Assembly (NCBI RefSeq): GCF_019097595.1
Contig: NC_080729.1
Location: 3,108,917-3,172,916 of the forward strand
Direction of reading: 5' to 3'
Length of the DNA: 64,000 nucleotides
From: Hemibagrus wyckioides
Taxonomy: Eukaryota > Chordata > Actinopteri > Siluriformes > Bagridae
Numbering within the stretch: the first letter of the stretch is position 1; each line of letters opens with the position of its first letter. The notes beneath the pieces were generated by a model, which saw nothing but the letters and a program-made list of their open reading frames with translations, had not been told where the DNA came from and searched no databases. The position numbers and the translations under genes are program-made. Shown in pieces: positions 37,030-48,665 of the stretch.

Positions 37030-38060
37030 AAATAAATGAATGCTCCCAATGCTACAGATATTAAGCTATCGAGACAGCCATGAGTCTTTCCAACTGTAGG
37101 AATCTGAGATATGGAGGAGATCTGAGAAAAAAATCGAACAGATATTCAGTATAAATATTCACTTAAAGATGTATTCGGATCGAACTAAGGAAAGAAATAC
37201 GTTCATATTTCTTTTATTATTTTGCTAATAATAGCTCCATTAATACATTATTTTACCTCAGGAAAAAACTGTAAGATTGTTTGCTAAACAAATTTTAGTA
37301 AATTGCTCCTAATGCTTTACAAAATGCCTTTAAAAAAGACAAAAACAGTTGTAGTGTATGTTTTCTCGACAGCTACGAAAAGTCTTGTTACACAGAAAAA
37401 GAACAAAAGACACACAAAACAGTTAAGCTAGCTAGCTAGTCAGTGAGGTTGGCAGCTGCTACTGTAAAACGTCCTACAGTCAAATAAACACATATTCATT
37501 GGACGAAATGTAGAAAGCAAAATGTTTTATTTCTGATGATGTAGTCAAGGCAAAAAGGATTTGAGTTAATATACATTTAAATTAACTTATATTTTACCTC
37601 AGAGGAAATCGTCTGGTGATTTATTAGCAAACATTGCAAACATTACTGAACAACCAGAGTGTTTTCCCTGAGGTAAAATATGTGTGTTTTACTGTTAGTA
37701 AATTGTTTAGAATATGAGCCATTTCGTTAAAGCCCTTGAACAAGAAGAAAAATAGCTAAAGTTCTGGTTAAATACACACAAACTAGTTATTAAGCTAGCT
37801 AATCAAAAGGTTAGCAACTGTTACTCTAAAGTTTCAGATATGGAGAAAATCACATGAAAACATATTTACTGTTTTAAAGGTTATTTAAATATAATAAAGC
37901 TGTACAGATGGCATGATGCCCTAAATTTAATTTCAGTGTATTAAAAACTAGAAAGAATGACAGCTCGCCTAAAAGCACGCTAGCTCAAAAGCCGACAAAG
38001 CGTCAACAGATCATCTAGTGTTCTGAAGGTTATAGCTAATAGACATGAATCTGAAATTTT
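37030..38060. repeat. Degenerate tandem repeat, period about 340-370 bp
   Basis: Landmarks recur in the same order: TTAAGCTA at 37061, 37423 and 37790; TTTTACCTCAG at 37251 and 37592; GATATGGAG after the first and third TTAAGCTA. The units are strongly diverged. The LINE fragment at 38069 lies at the end of the array. Confidence 0.5.
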
Positions 38061-38068
38061 AGATTTAG

Positions 38069-38384
38069 GTTGGACAGGATTAGGAACGAGTACATCAGAG
38101 GGACGGCTCATGTTGGACGTTTGGGGGACAGAGTTAGGGAGGACAGATTAAGATGGTTTGGACATGTCCAGAGGAGGGAGAGTGAGTATATTGGTAGGAG
38201 AATGTTGGACATGGAGCTGCCAGGCAGGAGGCAAAGAGGAAGGCAAAAGAGGAGGTATATGGATGGAATAAATGAGGATATGAAGCTAGTGGGTGCAAGT
38301 GTTGAGGATGCAGAAGATAGGGATAGGTGGAGGGAGATGATTTGCCATGGCCACCCCTGAAGGGAAAAGCCAAAAGAAGAGAAC
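38069..38384 (+). mobile_element. Second 5'-truncated RTE-like LINE 3' end
   Basis: Nearly identical in protein to the copy at 407-698 but starts about 40 bases further 5', adding MDRIRNEYIRGTAHVGRLGD before the shared WFGHVQRR and RGRQKRRYMDGINEDMK blocks. It ends with the same TGAAGGGAAAAGCC tail followed by AAAAGAAGAG. The different 5' truncation points and the same 3' end are the signature of two separate target-primed insertions. It lies at the edge of a degenerate tandem repeat (37030-38060). The very high similarity to the first copy suggests both are fairly recent. Confidence 0.85.
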
Positions 38385-39888
38385 AATCTCTGTAATGTTT
38401 AATGCAGTAAAATGTAATGAACAGATGACCGAGATATAATTCTGCTCCCTTTTTTCTGCTCTAAAGCAATAAGGCTAACTAATTAAGCTAATGAAATCTT
38501 AGTAGTGGTCAGTGGCACCATGCTAACTGCAGTGTGTGTTAAAATCATCTGCATGCCTGCTGTTAGACAGATTTGTGCCATGGTGATGTTATATTGTGGT
38601 AGTGAGTCAGCACAAAGGCGAGTCTATTTTAGTTTACTTAATGACCTGTTCGATGGAAGCCCGAGTGAAGTTTTCAGCAGTTTTCATTAGATATGTGTTA
38701 GCGACTTAAAGCTCTAATGGACAACTGAAGAAGCAAACTTTAAACACTTGAGGTAAGTGATCAATATCTGTATAAATGTTTTTTTTCTCTCTCTCCAAAC
38801 CATTTCCTCTAACTGGATAATTCCCGTCTATAAATAGGGCATTTTCGAATGACCCGAGACCACAAGACACAGGAAAGCCAAAAATCAAGATGGAAGCAGC
38901 ACATGTGCCAAAGTCATACAAAACGATTAAGCAGACACAGGCTTTTAACATGAATCGTTCAAGTTTAATGTTCTACAAGTGAAACCCATGCTGTAATCAC
39001 ATGAATTTGTGATATTTTGAGAGCTCAGTTCAAATTGCATGCTCATATATTATGGAGTAAACTGACATTTATTTTAGTAAACATATTTTCTGAGGTTGTG
39101 TATTTAGCTCTAGCTCAGTGTTCAGCTTATCTGGGATTTGATCCTGGGTGGCCATTGTGTGGAACGACAAAAACAGAGAAGCGGATCTGCTTAATCCTGT
39201 AAATTTGCCATAACCGTACCTTGCCAACTGTTAACGCAGTGCTTACACCTGATCATAAACATTTCAACACATCCCGAGTTAACTCCTGAAATTCCGTCAA
39301 ATGAAATCTCCCTAGAAACCCATCCCAATTTTCTCGGATGCTGTTACAAAGTGATACCCAAACCTTATGAGAAAAGCTTTAATCAGATAATATTTTAGTG
39401 TAAAAAAAATAGACACAAAGAGCCTGTCAGCGAGACACTGGCAGCTTACCTCTCTTACATCTCTTCCTCCTGGGCTCAGAATAACAGGACGGATGAAGCA
39501 CACATCATAGCGTGTCTTCAGACCTGGCTGCTATCCCAACAGTCCAACTCGTGCATGAAGGTTTGAGAACGGCTTCCCAAAGCCATGTGTCCCTCCTGTG
39601 GTCATGACTAAACTTCATTTCCAAAACCTCAACTTTCCAGGAGATTACAAACACCGTACGTACATTTCTCATGGTTTTGGTCAAAGCATACTTCTAACAT
39701 GGGATTGACCCACAACTCTGAGATTTGCACGCATCCTTCTAGTGTGCTTGGTGCTTTGATGCTTAAGGGTTTGGCAGTGAAACTAATAAGTCATTTCCTA
39801 AGAAAATTACCAGAATTGACTTTTACAAATTGGCTCAACTTTGTGACTTACTTTTGTTGGGAACCATAATGACTTATTGCTTGGTGCC

Positions 39889-40015
39889 AGGGATGTTCTA
39901 GAAAATCCAACAAAAATAAAAAGGAAAAAATACTTTGAAAACACAAAGACCAAATGGGATGTTCTAGAAAATCCAACCAAAACAAAAAAAATGCTTAGAA
40001 AACACAAAGGCATGC
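39889..40015. repeat. 66-bp tandem duplication
   Basis: GGATGTTCTAGAAAATCCAA starts at 39891 and again at 39957, each followed by an A-rich stretch ending AAAACACAAAG. Two copies, about 85 percent alike by eye. Confidence 0.85.
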
Positions 40016-40366
40016 ACGTTTTCGTGCGTTATAACTCTGAATTAATGCAAATATGGTCAAGAATAATCCGCAAACGAGGTTCGTATGTAGCTGCTGCTTG
40101 TTAATTCTTATGTCTTGATTCTGATCAGAAAGTCTTTATTAAGTTTCTATAAGAAAAGCTCTGACAATAGTGTAGCTATAAATACAGTTTTATTGTACCA
40201 GCTCGTTCACAGGGTCTTGTACTGCATGTGGTCCACAAAAATCAGATCTAAAGATGTGTGTAAGTGTGTAATAATATGGTTCGTTTTTCAGTAGGGATTT
40301 TTGGAAGGAGTGTCCATTGTCAGTCATGACAAGCAGCGATGTCACTGATTGGTTAAAACATGCATT

Positions 40367-40587
40367 CATTTACATTTCTAGCATTTGGCAGATGCCCTTA
40401 TCCAGAACAACTGACATTTATGTCATTTATACAACTGAGCAATTGAGGGCCTTGCTGAGGGGCCCAAACCCAATCCGAACCCTGGCTCAGATGCATTGCA
40501 GTGGCAGCTTGTTTGAAACGGGATTCGAACTCACAACCTTCCGATCAGTAGACCAAAACCTTAACCACTAAAGCGCTAAAGCGACCA
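40367..40587 (-). mobile_element. tRNA-derived SINE-like repeat, family 1
   Basis: Contains GCATTTGGCAGATGCCCTTA, CAACTGAGCAATTGAGGGCC, GGGATTCGAACTCACAACCT and ACCTTAACCACTAAAGCG. Longer than the other copies because it keeps the central GGCCCAAACCCAATCCG segment. The minus strand carries the tRNA-like promoter boxes. Confidence 0.78.
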
Positions 40588-41677
40588 CATCCCCCACTCC
40601 TCCTTAAGAGAAAGAATACAAAGAGGCTGGTGAAGGAACAATTGTTTGTTTATAGCTGCTATAACATAAGTCAGAACAGGAACTAACATTTTTTTAGAGA
40701 TGTTACATGACTTTGAACGTAACTATGCACAGAATTAAATTTATTGAATATCTAATTATCCATGAAAAACTGTAATTACAGTGCCATGAGGTAAACGTTG
40801 TGTATTCTGACATGATAATTGATTTGTTTGGATAATTTGTTTCACATGATATTGTTTGAACCATTCATTTGTTCTGTACCTCATGGTTTCCTGTTCCTTC
40901 ATCCTAAAGACACGCACACTAACCATCCTGCCATCCACTATTTCTCAATGAAAACTAATACGACTAAAATGACAAGGAATGCTAGCACTCCCTAGGTTGG
41001 AAAAGAGAAAAACCACAAGACAAATACACAAGAACACTGTTTGCTGCTCTCATGTCCAGCCAAAGTGTGGTCAGAGTGTTCATGCTATGCTTTTTTAAAA
41101 CCACTAGTGGTTTACAAATCATAGACAAGACTGATATGTTTTCACATGTCACTGATTTGCACGGTGCTTTAAAAATACAGTGGTGGATAAAGATAAAACA
41201 TAGGCATGATCAGATTGCCTTTTATTTTCTGTGTGAGTTCTTGCTCTGAAAATTGAACTAATTACAAAATGGTCCAGTAACTTAGCGGTAACTCTATGAC
41301 GTCTGTGACCTTAAAGCTGTAACTCTTGTTTTTTTATTAGGAAAGATGACAAGCAGAGGCAAGGGCAGAGTCTAGTTAGTTATTAAACTTATTGAAATGT
41401 TATGTAATGAGATATCCGTGTATGTGGCACTCCAACCCAAGCCAAAGTCGTTTATTTGGAATTCAAATGACCGCCATTAACGTGTTATGGTAATACTTTA
41501 CATATACTGTACGTTTCTCTGAACTGCTATTATTTAACATGTTACACAACTTTCTTTGGAATTTTACTCAGATTCATTTGAGTCATGCATTTCTGGAGAA
41601 CATTACTCTTACAATGTGGTCTTCTCTGCATCTGAATCATGATAATAGACAAACACATTCTGCCTTAGTTAATAATA

Positions 41678-42232
41678 AACTGATCAGGCATAACATTATG
41701 ACGACCTGCCTAATATAGTGTTGGTCCCGCTTTTGCCATCAACCCGCACTGACCCGTCCTGCACTGTGTATTCTATCAGAATACACAGAAAAAGTACACT
41801 TTTCTATCAGAACCAGCATTAACTTCTTCAGCAATTTCAGCAACAGTAGCTCGTCTGTTGGATCGGCTCACACAGGCCGGCCTTCTCTCCCCACGTGCAT
41901 CAGTGAGCCTTGGGTGTCACCGGTTCACCACTGTTCCTTCCTTGGACCACTTTTGATAGATACTGACCACTGCAGACCGGGAACACCTCCACAAGAGCTG
42001 CAGTTTTGGAGATGCTCTGATCCAGTGGTCTAGCCATCACAATTTGGCCCTTCATCAAACTCCCTCAAATCCTTACGCTTGTCCATTTTTCCTGCTTCTA
42101 ACATCAACTTTGAGGACAAAATGTTCACTTGCTGCCTAATATATCCCACCCACTAACAGGTGCCATGATGAGGAGATCATCAGTCTTATTCACTTCACCG
42201 GTCACTGCTCACAATGTTATGTCTGATCGATG
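41678..42232 (-). mobile_element. Internally deleted Tc1-like element, copy D (555 bp)
   Basis: TA at 41676-41677 and 42233-42234. The ends match the family, with the first base mutated (AACTGATCAGG for CACTGATCAGG). The minus-strand remnant has the same N-terminal helix-turn-helix segment and the same jump to the 3' end. It also has a small local duplication of GTGTATTCTGATAGAA near 41765-41810. The internal sequence carries frame breaks. It lies just upstream (plus coordinates) of an unrelated transposase scrap at 42290. Confidence 0.82.
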
Positions 42233-42289
42233 TAGATAATAGCTTTAATTTGGGACATTCTCCTGTAAAACATCAACTCATCCTGCTCT

Positions 42290-42440
42290 CATTAATCGAA
42301 GGCAGTTCTGGTTCCTGAAACAGGAAAGCAGCTTAAATCCACGATGCTCCCAACAACATGCTTCACACTGTGGACAAAGTGTTGGTATTGAACAGCACCA
42401 CAGAGGACACCACAGTTTTCCAAAGTCTTTCTTGGATGTT
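42290..42440 (-). pseudogene. Tc1-like transposase fragment (catalytic-domain scrap)
   Basis: A minus-strand frame spells SVKHVVGSIVDLSCFPVSGT, a decayed match to the Tc1 transposase block normally written VKHGGGSIMVWGCFSASG. The preceding codons (RKTLENCGVLCGAVQYQHF) are unaligned. It is not part of the neighbouring copy at 41678-42232, which has complete ends and lacks this domain. No start, no ends, many substitutions: an old fragment. Confidence 0.6.
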
Positions 42441-42570
42441 CCTCAAGGCACCAGGGACAGATTTTCTGTGGGATCTTTGTAATAGAAATGTACAATGCTT
42501 TAAATGCTTTTAGATTTAAATGATAAAAAAAGCAAGTTTCTTTGTTTGTCTTGCTAGAAGATGAGAACAT

Positions 42571-43604
42571 ATTTCATGAGAAACTAAAGCAGAAAGTTCC
42601 AAAACAGAAAGTACTTTTATACCAAGTGTATAAAAGTACCTGGAAACAGATTAAACGCAGTATTACACACGATATCATCTTGCCACCCGGAAGGCTTTTT
42701 TAAACAGCACTGCCCCGCGCTTTGCTTTACCGTAAACTTCTGACACCGACGTTGGCTGCTGACCAAGACGGTCAATACACTCTTTCTGCTTGCTGAATAG
42801 AATCCTGAGTTTGAGTGCGGTTTCAGCTGGCTTTGCACACCGTCTTTGCACCAGCGCCATCGTTATCAGTCCAGCTCCAGTTTGCACATGGTGACCCTGG
42901 CTGACAGCGACACATTAATGAACTTTAGCCATTTTGTATTTTTTTTTCTTCTTTGGTTTGCTTCAGGGCAGTTGATTCATGCTCTAGTTATATTAAGGCT
43001 CTGTAACAATCTGTTCTATCTGTTCTATCTGTTCTATCAAAAGTGTCTGCGTTTTAATTTCGCCGGTACTGAGTGTTAAAGTAGTGTGTGGATTTCATAA
43101 CAGAGACTTTCAAAGAGTGACTCAGCATTAATTGTGACCTTTTCGATACCTGCCTTCGGTACAGGGGCTGGAGATATGACAGAATGATCATATTTCCATT
43201 ATTGAAGCCATTTACATTACACAATACATGATTGCATATATTGGGCCTTTTGGCTCATATGTAGGTCAGAAAGAAAAAAAACGACATGTGAAGTGTTTAA
43301 ATTCATCGACCGAGCTATTTTTTTATTTGAGTGTTTAGATTGATCTCTCTTTTTTTGTTAAAGTTTCAGCAGATGTTTCACATTAATGGGTTTTAAAGAC
43401 GTGGATATGGTGAATTTATTTGTTATAATAACTTCCAAAGAGAGAAAAAATGATGTTCACATTATATGTAACTATAAATAATGATTTAAAATATATCATG
43501 CTCTTAAATAAATAAGCAATTTTGCCAGAATGCTCAAAATGCTGTGGAACAAGAGGAATAAAACACTTCAGGATAATAAAGTTAATTAGGGTTATGCAAA
43601 TATG
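42571..43604. other. Non-coding DNA
   Basis: No supported gene. A CTGTTCTATC triplication at 43010-43037 is a minor simple repeat. Confidence 0.5.
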
Positions 43605-43950
43605 CAAAGAAGGTCCTGGGTTCGAATCCCGGGTTCGAACAGACAGGGGCCTTTCTATGTGGAGTTTGCATGTTCTCCCCGTGCCTGTGTGGGTTTACTC
43701 CGGGTACTCCGGTTTCCTCCCACAGTCCGAAAACATGTACATTAAGTTGATTGGTAATTCTAAATTGTCCATAGGAGTGAGTGTGTGTGTGTGAGTGGAT
43801 GTCTGTCTATATGTGTGGCCCTGTGATGGACTGGTGAACTGTCCAGGGTGTACCCCTGCCTTTCACCCAATGTCTGCTGGGATAGACTCCAGCAGACGCC
43901 CATGACCCTAATTAGGAATAAAGTGGGTATAGAAAATGGATTGATGATGT
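43605..43950 (+). mobile_element. DANA/Mermaid-type SINE, 5' truncated
   Basis: Starts at GAAGGTCCTGGGTTCGAATC, so it lacks the A-box end. It then follows the family: GTGGAGTTTGCATGTTCTCC, GGTTTCCTCCCACAGTCC, CCTGTGATGGACTGG, CAGGGTGTACCCCTGCCTTT, GCTGGGATAGACTCCAGC and GTATAGAAAATGGATTGATG. It includes an expanded GTGTGTGTGAGTGGATGT run near 43775. It is longer than the copy at 16938 because it keeps the GCTGGGATAGACTCCAGC segment. Confidence 0.85.
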
Positions 43951-45079
43951 GGCTCGGGTTCTGATATAGTGAACAAAAGTTTATTTATTACAAAAGTGAA
44001 TTAAAATTTCAGCACTACAGAAATCCAGTAATTTTCTTCGGATGTTGTACCTGCACTTGTGTTGACGGGACACTATTAATAATATATGTAATGAACGGTT
44101 AGTTTTAGTGCAAGAAACCTTCTCCTGAAGAACATCTGGAGCTCAGAAACACTTTTTCACGTACGTGTCACATGACAAAAACGGTACATTGATGAGATTT
44201 ACAGGTCAGTGCGCAGACCGACCGGGTCGTGTAGGTCTTGATGCCAGGCTGTGTCTTATCTGGGTCCATTCTCTTGTCCTGAATGCACTTTCTGTGCCCA
44301 TGGCAGGTATTACATTCCAGTCGTCCGAGTGCGAGTCGGTATACAGCGCACCATAAAGGAGTTCATGTCTCAGCAGAGAGGGAAGAGAAGGGTTCGTCGC
44401 GATAACACAGGAGCCACGCAGTCTGAACGTTGCCGTTCTAATTTTTCCCCCAGAACAAAGAGGCGAGTGTTAGATTTCCCAGTCACTCTCACTCCCATTG
44501 TGGAAGTGAGAAAGCCGACCAGGCCGGTGGACATGATACGCCGTTGTTCTCATCCTTGAAAACAATAGACCACCTTGTGTGGAGTTCTGCCACAGGTCAG
44601 TGCAGCAGGGCCGACTTCAGAACCAGTTTCCTTTCTTTACGACCTTTCTTCCCTTTCGTCGCTTGAAAACTGTCGAGGTTGGCATGACATGAAACCCTCG
44701 GCAGCCTCGAGATAACGACGATGGGAGTAAGTGTCCGTGCTAAGGTGCGGTCAGGGCAGGGGAGACGCTGTCTCAGGTGGGATGCGTGCTCGGCTTTTTT
44801 GGGCGACAAAACGTCACGGTCGCATGTAGCAGGAGGATATACAGCGATACAGCAATAATCAATAACCTCAAGGGAAACATCATACAAGCTTCATGATAGA
44901 TCTTACATAGAAAATGAGCTTTTAAAGAAAACATGCTGATAAGAACTGGTTATTTTTTCCAGAATTTAATATATCATTGTTATTAGTCATAATCGTTAAG
45001 CAGCTTGCCATTAAAATAGAAAACACTTGCAGTTAAATTCTAAATATTATATAGGTAATTTCACACATATTTCCCATGG
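43951..45079. other. Non-coding, relatively GC-rich
   Basis: 44160-44890 is less AT-rich and open for about 100 codons on both strands (44251-44559 plus, 44597-44887 minus). No family or splice signals are recognised, so no gene is called. Confidence 0.4.
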
Positions 45080-45660
45080 TTATCATGCGTGATTGTGCAT
45101 AATTAGTCATTAGTTTTGTCTGCATATGTGGACTGAAAATAATTATATTAGAAAATTAATTATCATGTGTTTTTTGTGAAACAATAATATGTGAAAATCA
45201 TAATGATGCTTTAAAATCAGGTTAAAATATATGTAAGAATCGTTCTTAGCGAAATAAAATAAAAATCATGTCAAGTAATTGTGTAAAAATCATGTTTAAG
45301 GAAATGACTTCTGTAACAATCGTGCGAATAGAAACGAATCAAGTTGAAAAAAAAAATAACATCCTCAAATAAGTGAATCATTTGAAAATATCATGTGAAA
45401 AATGAATCAGGATAAAAATCGTGTCCAAATAAACAAATCATGTGTACAAGGATAAAATCACATGTGAAAGTAAGTAAATCGTGGAAAAAATTTGAACTAC
45501 AAAGAAATAAATTGTGAAAATAAATAAAGCATGTGAAAGAAATTACATGTGAAAATCAATCACAAAATTTCAAAAATATGCAAATAAATGATTTGTGAAA
45601 TTAATGAAGTTCAATTTATGAATCTAAATATAAATGGATAGTGTATAAAATGCCACATGT
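45080..45660. repeat. Degenerate AT-rich minisatellite, inverted relative of the array at 22 kb
   Basis: Repeats of the types CATGTGAAAATCAAT, AAATAAACAAATCATGTG and AATCGTGTCCAAATAA. These are the reverse complement of the ATGATTCATTTATTTTCATG units at 22030-22840, strongly decayed. An A run of about 18 follows at 45779-45797. Confidence 0.65.
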
Positions 45661-45797
45661 GAAAGGAAAAAAAAGTGGTTTGAATGCAAATTGAAATTGA
45701 AATTCAAGAAATGTAAATAAAATTTAGGGAAATAATGAATATTTATCTTTCTTGACAGTGTTTAATGGTGCAAAAATGTAAAAAAAAAAAAAAAAAA

Positions 45798-47115
45798 GGA
45801 AACAAACTTTTAAGTATTGTACTTAAACTCAACAACACTTTACATTAAGCAGTCGGTCTTCATTCATTCTTTAAAAAGCATTTTTATTTGACATTTTATT
45901 AGTTGTTCTTCCTCCGTATGTGTATTTGTAGTCAATTTCATTTTACTTATATTTAACTAAATAATTTGAAAACATATTTTAATGATTTTTTATTTTTTAT
46001 TGTGTTTTAATTTATTTATTTATTTCTATTGTTTGCACATGTTTAATTCTAGATTTGTGGCTTATATTATTTCCTTATATTTATTTTCTGTACTGATATT
46101 TTCACTTTTATTTTTTCCTCTATATTTATTTAATAAATTCCTGTTTACTGTGTAACTGTGCAGCATGTTAAGCTACCACGAGTGTGAAAAGTATTCCCTA
46201 AAGTATTATAATATTTTTATTATAATCAGGTTACTGAAATGGGACTTTACAGACAAGGTAAATATTGATTTTAGGGTCAGCTCATGTCCAGAGAGAGGAC
46301 AACACTGTGTTCTCACTCTGAACTGTCACACTGTCTATGAGCTGAGAAATAGGTTAGAAAAAGATGCAAACAACTGAAAACCTGTGTGTGTGTGTGTGTG
46401 TGTTAACCTCTGGAATGTCTGCTGTTTCAAGAGCTTCTCCTTCATAGACCTTTAGGGTATAAAGCAGGCACTCTGAACACATGGCATGTGCCCTTGAAGG
46501 AAGAGGAATGCTCAGGCTGATGTTTTTTATTTGTTTGCTTGCTTTTTTTTATTTCAGCATGTTTCATCGTCTAGTCAGTATTGTATAACCTGCAGGTTTG
46601 ATTCTTTCTTTCTTCTTCTTTTTTTTTTTTATTTCAGCACGATCTTACGCAAGGCATTCTCCGCATTCCATTAAGTAAATACAGACATGATACTTTTATT
46701 TATTTTTTTTAATTCCCTGACACATTTTTCTATACGATTGCTGCAAAGACAAGACCGACATGTCAGCACAGGTACTTTCGCAACCACTGTTTTTACAGTA
46801 TGTCAACACCTTGCATATATGCACTCTGTGGATTAGCCAGAGTGCATGCAAGGTTTATATCCTGCTGAAGAAGCAACCGGGATGAGCATGTGTTGAAAAG
46901 TTTCAGCTAAGGCGTCTCAACTTATTTAGGTGGAGATCTGGCATGGCTTTTTGTTTTTTTACTCAGTTGCACAATGGGAATGTGCTCATGCTGTGAAATC
47001 CCGGTCCAGTTGGAAGAGAGGGTTTAATAATTGTAATAATGAAAAATAAGTGACTAAATAGCTAGAGAATTCTGTTGCCAAAAAACGTTGCAATACAACA
47101 ATATAGTGATGAGTC
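45798..47115. other. Non-coding AT-rich DNA
   Basis: Low-complexity T/A sequence with a GT run at 46382-46402. Nothing else recognised. Confidence 0.55.
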
Positions 47116-47142
47116 ACTATATATATATATATATATATATAA
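47116..47142 (+). repeat. AT dinucleotide microsatellite
   Basis: About 12 AT units, just before the 31-bp minisatellite. Confidence 0.93.
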
Positions 47143-47289
47143 TTATTATTATGTAAACAAATATGTGTAGAACTAAATCTGTTCTAAGATTTTCATTCTC
47201 TTTTTATACTTTTTATAATGTAATTCAGAAGATCCATGAGTGCAAAAAGTTCAAGAATGCCTGGCCTAGAGGTGTGCACATTTTTTTAA

Positions 47290-48665
47290 TCCTACTTCTA
47301 TCCACTCCCAAACAAATTCTGACCAATTCTTCCTGAAGAAATGTCTAACAATCCCACCTGCTCTTAATGGAATCCTGCCCACTCTCCAAGGAATTCAGAC
47401 CAGTCCTGTATATTCCCAACAGAATTCTGAGGTCTCTTGCTTACTCTGAAGGTTTCTACTATCCTGCTTGCACTTTAAGGATTTCTGGCCAATTCTGCCT
47501 GTTCCTAAGGAATTCTGACCCATCATCAACTCCTAAAAGGAGTTTTGATGAACTCTTCTGAGGAAATCTTTACCAAAACTGCTGCCAAAGATAATCTGAC
47601 CACTCCTGTCAAGTCTGAAGGAATTTTAGCCAATATAACTCAAGTCTTAATTAATTCTGACCACTCCTATCCGCTCCCAAAGGATTTCTGGCCAGCCCTG
47701 CACTAACCCAGCGGATTTCTGACCACTCCTACCCTAGCCCAAAAGATTTTGTATCAATCCTGACCACTCCCAAAGGATTTCTGACCACTCCTAACCTATC
47801 CCAAAGAATTTCAGATCACTCCTGCTCAATCCCCTAGAATTTCTTCCCACTCCTATCCAATCCAAAAGCATTTCTGACCACTCCAACCAACTCCTAACGG
47901 ATTTTTTCCACTCCTACCAGATCCAAAAGGATTTCTGACAACTCCTACCCTATCCCAAAGGTTTTCAGATCACTCCTACCGAATCTCAAAGGATTTCTTC
48001 CAACGCCTTCCCAATCCCAAAGGTTTTCAGATCACTCCTACCCAATCCCAAAGAATCTCTTCCCACTCCTGCCCATTCCCAAAGCATTTCTGACAACTCC
48101 TACCCTATCCCAAAGATTTTTAGATCACTCCTACCCAATCTCAAAGGATTTCTGACCAGCCCTGCCCTATCCCAAAGGATCTCTTCCCACTCCTACCCAA
48201 TCTCAAAGGATTTCTGACCAGCCCTGCCCTATCCCAAAGGATCTCTTCCCACTCCTACCCAATCTCAAAGGATTTCTGACCAGCCCTGCCCTATCCCAAA
48301 GGATCTCTTCCCACTCCTGCCCAGTCACAAAGGATTTCTGACCAGCCCTACCCTATCCCAAAGGATCTCTTCCCACTCCTGCCCAGTCACAAAGGATTTC
48401 TGACCAGCCCTGCCCTATCCCAAAGGATCTCTTCCCACTCCTGCCCAGTCACAAAGGATTTCTGACCAGCCCTGCCCTATCCCAAAGGATCTCTTCCCAC
48501 TCCTGCCCAGTCACAAAGGATTTCTGACCAGCCCTGCCCTATCCCAAAGGATCTCTTCCCACTCCTGCCCAGTCACAAAGGATTTCTGACCGGTCCTACC
48601 CTATCTCAAAGGCTTTCAGAGCACTTCTGCCCACTCCTAAAGGATTTCTAACCACTTCCAGCAAT
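47290..48665. repeat. 31-bp minisatellite with 62-bp higher-order core
   Basis: The base unit is about 31 bp, of the type TCTGACCACTCCTACCC then TATCCCAAAGGATT. The left part (47290-48118) has diverged single units. From 48119 to about 48595 the array is organised in exact 62-bp dimers made of two unlike 31-mers, one with TCTGACCAGCCCTGCCC, one with TCTTCCCACTCCTGCCC. CTCTTCCCACTCCT starts at 48181, 48243, 48305, 48367, 48429, 48491 and 48553, always 62 apart. Two dimer variants occur: CTACCCAATCTC in the first two, CTGCCCAGTCAC in the last five. Local open frames are repeat artefacts. Confidence 0.95.

Larger units (their letters stand above)
38385..41675. other. Non-coding DNA
   Basis: Apart from the 66-bp duplication, the SINE at 40367 and a dispersed-repeat core at 40304, nothing is recognised. 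Confidence 0.5.

Noticed and set aside
44251..44887. Pair of roughly 100-codon frames on opposite strands
   Set aside because: No family match by eye and no clear splice sites, so a gene is not supported.
47367..47561. Coding potential in the minisatellite
   Set aside because: 31-bp units shift frame every repeat. The open stretch is incidental.
47290..48665. CRISPR-like array
   Set aside because: No unique spacers. Units are contiguous and similar along their whole length, and the genome is eukaryotic.
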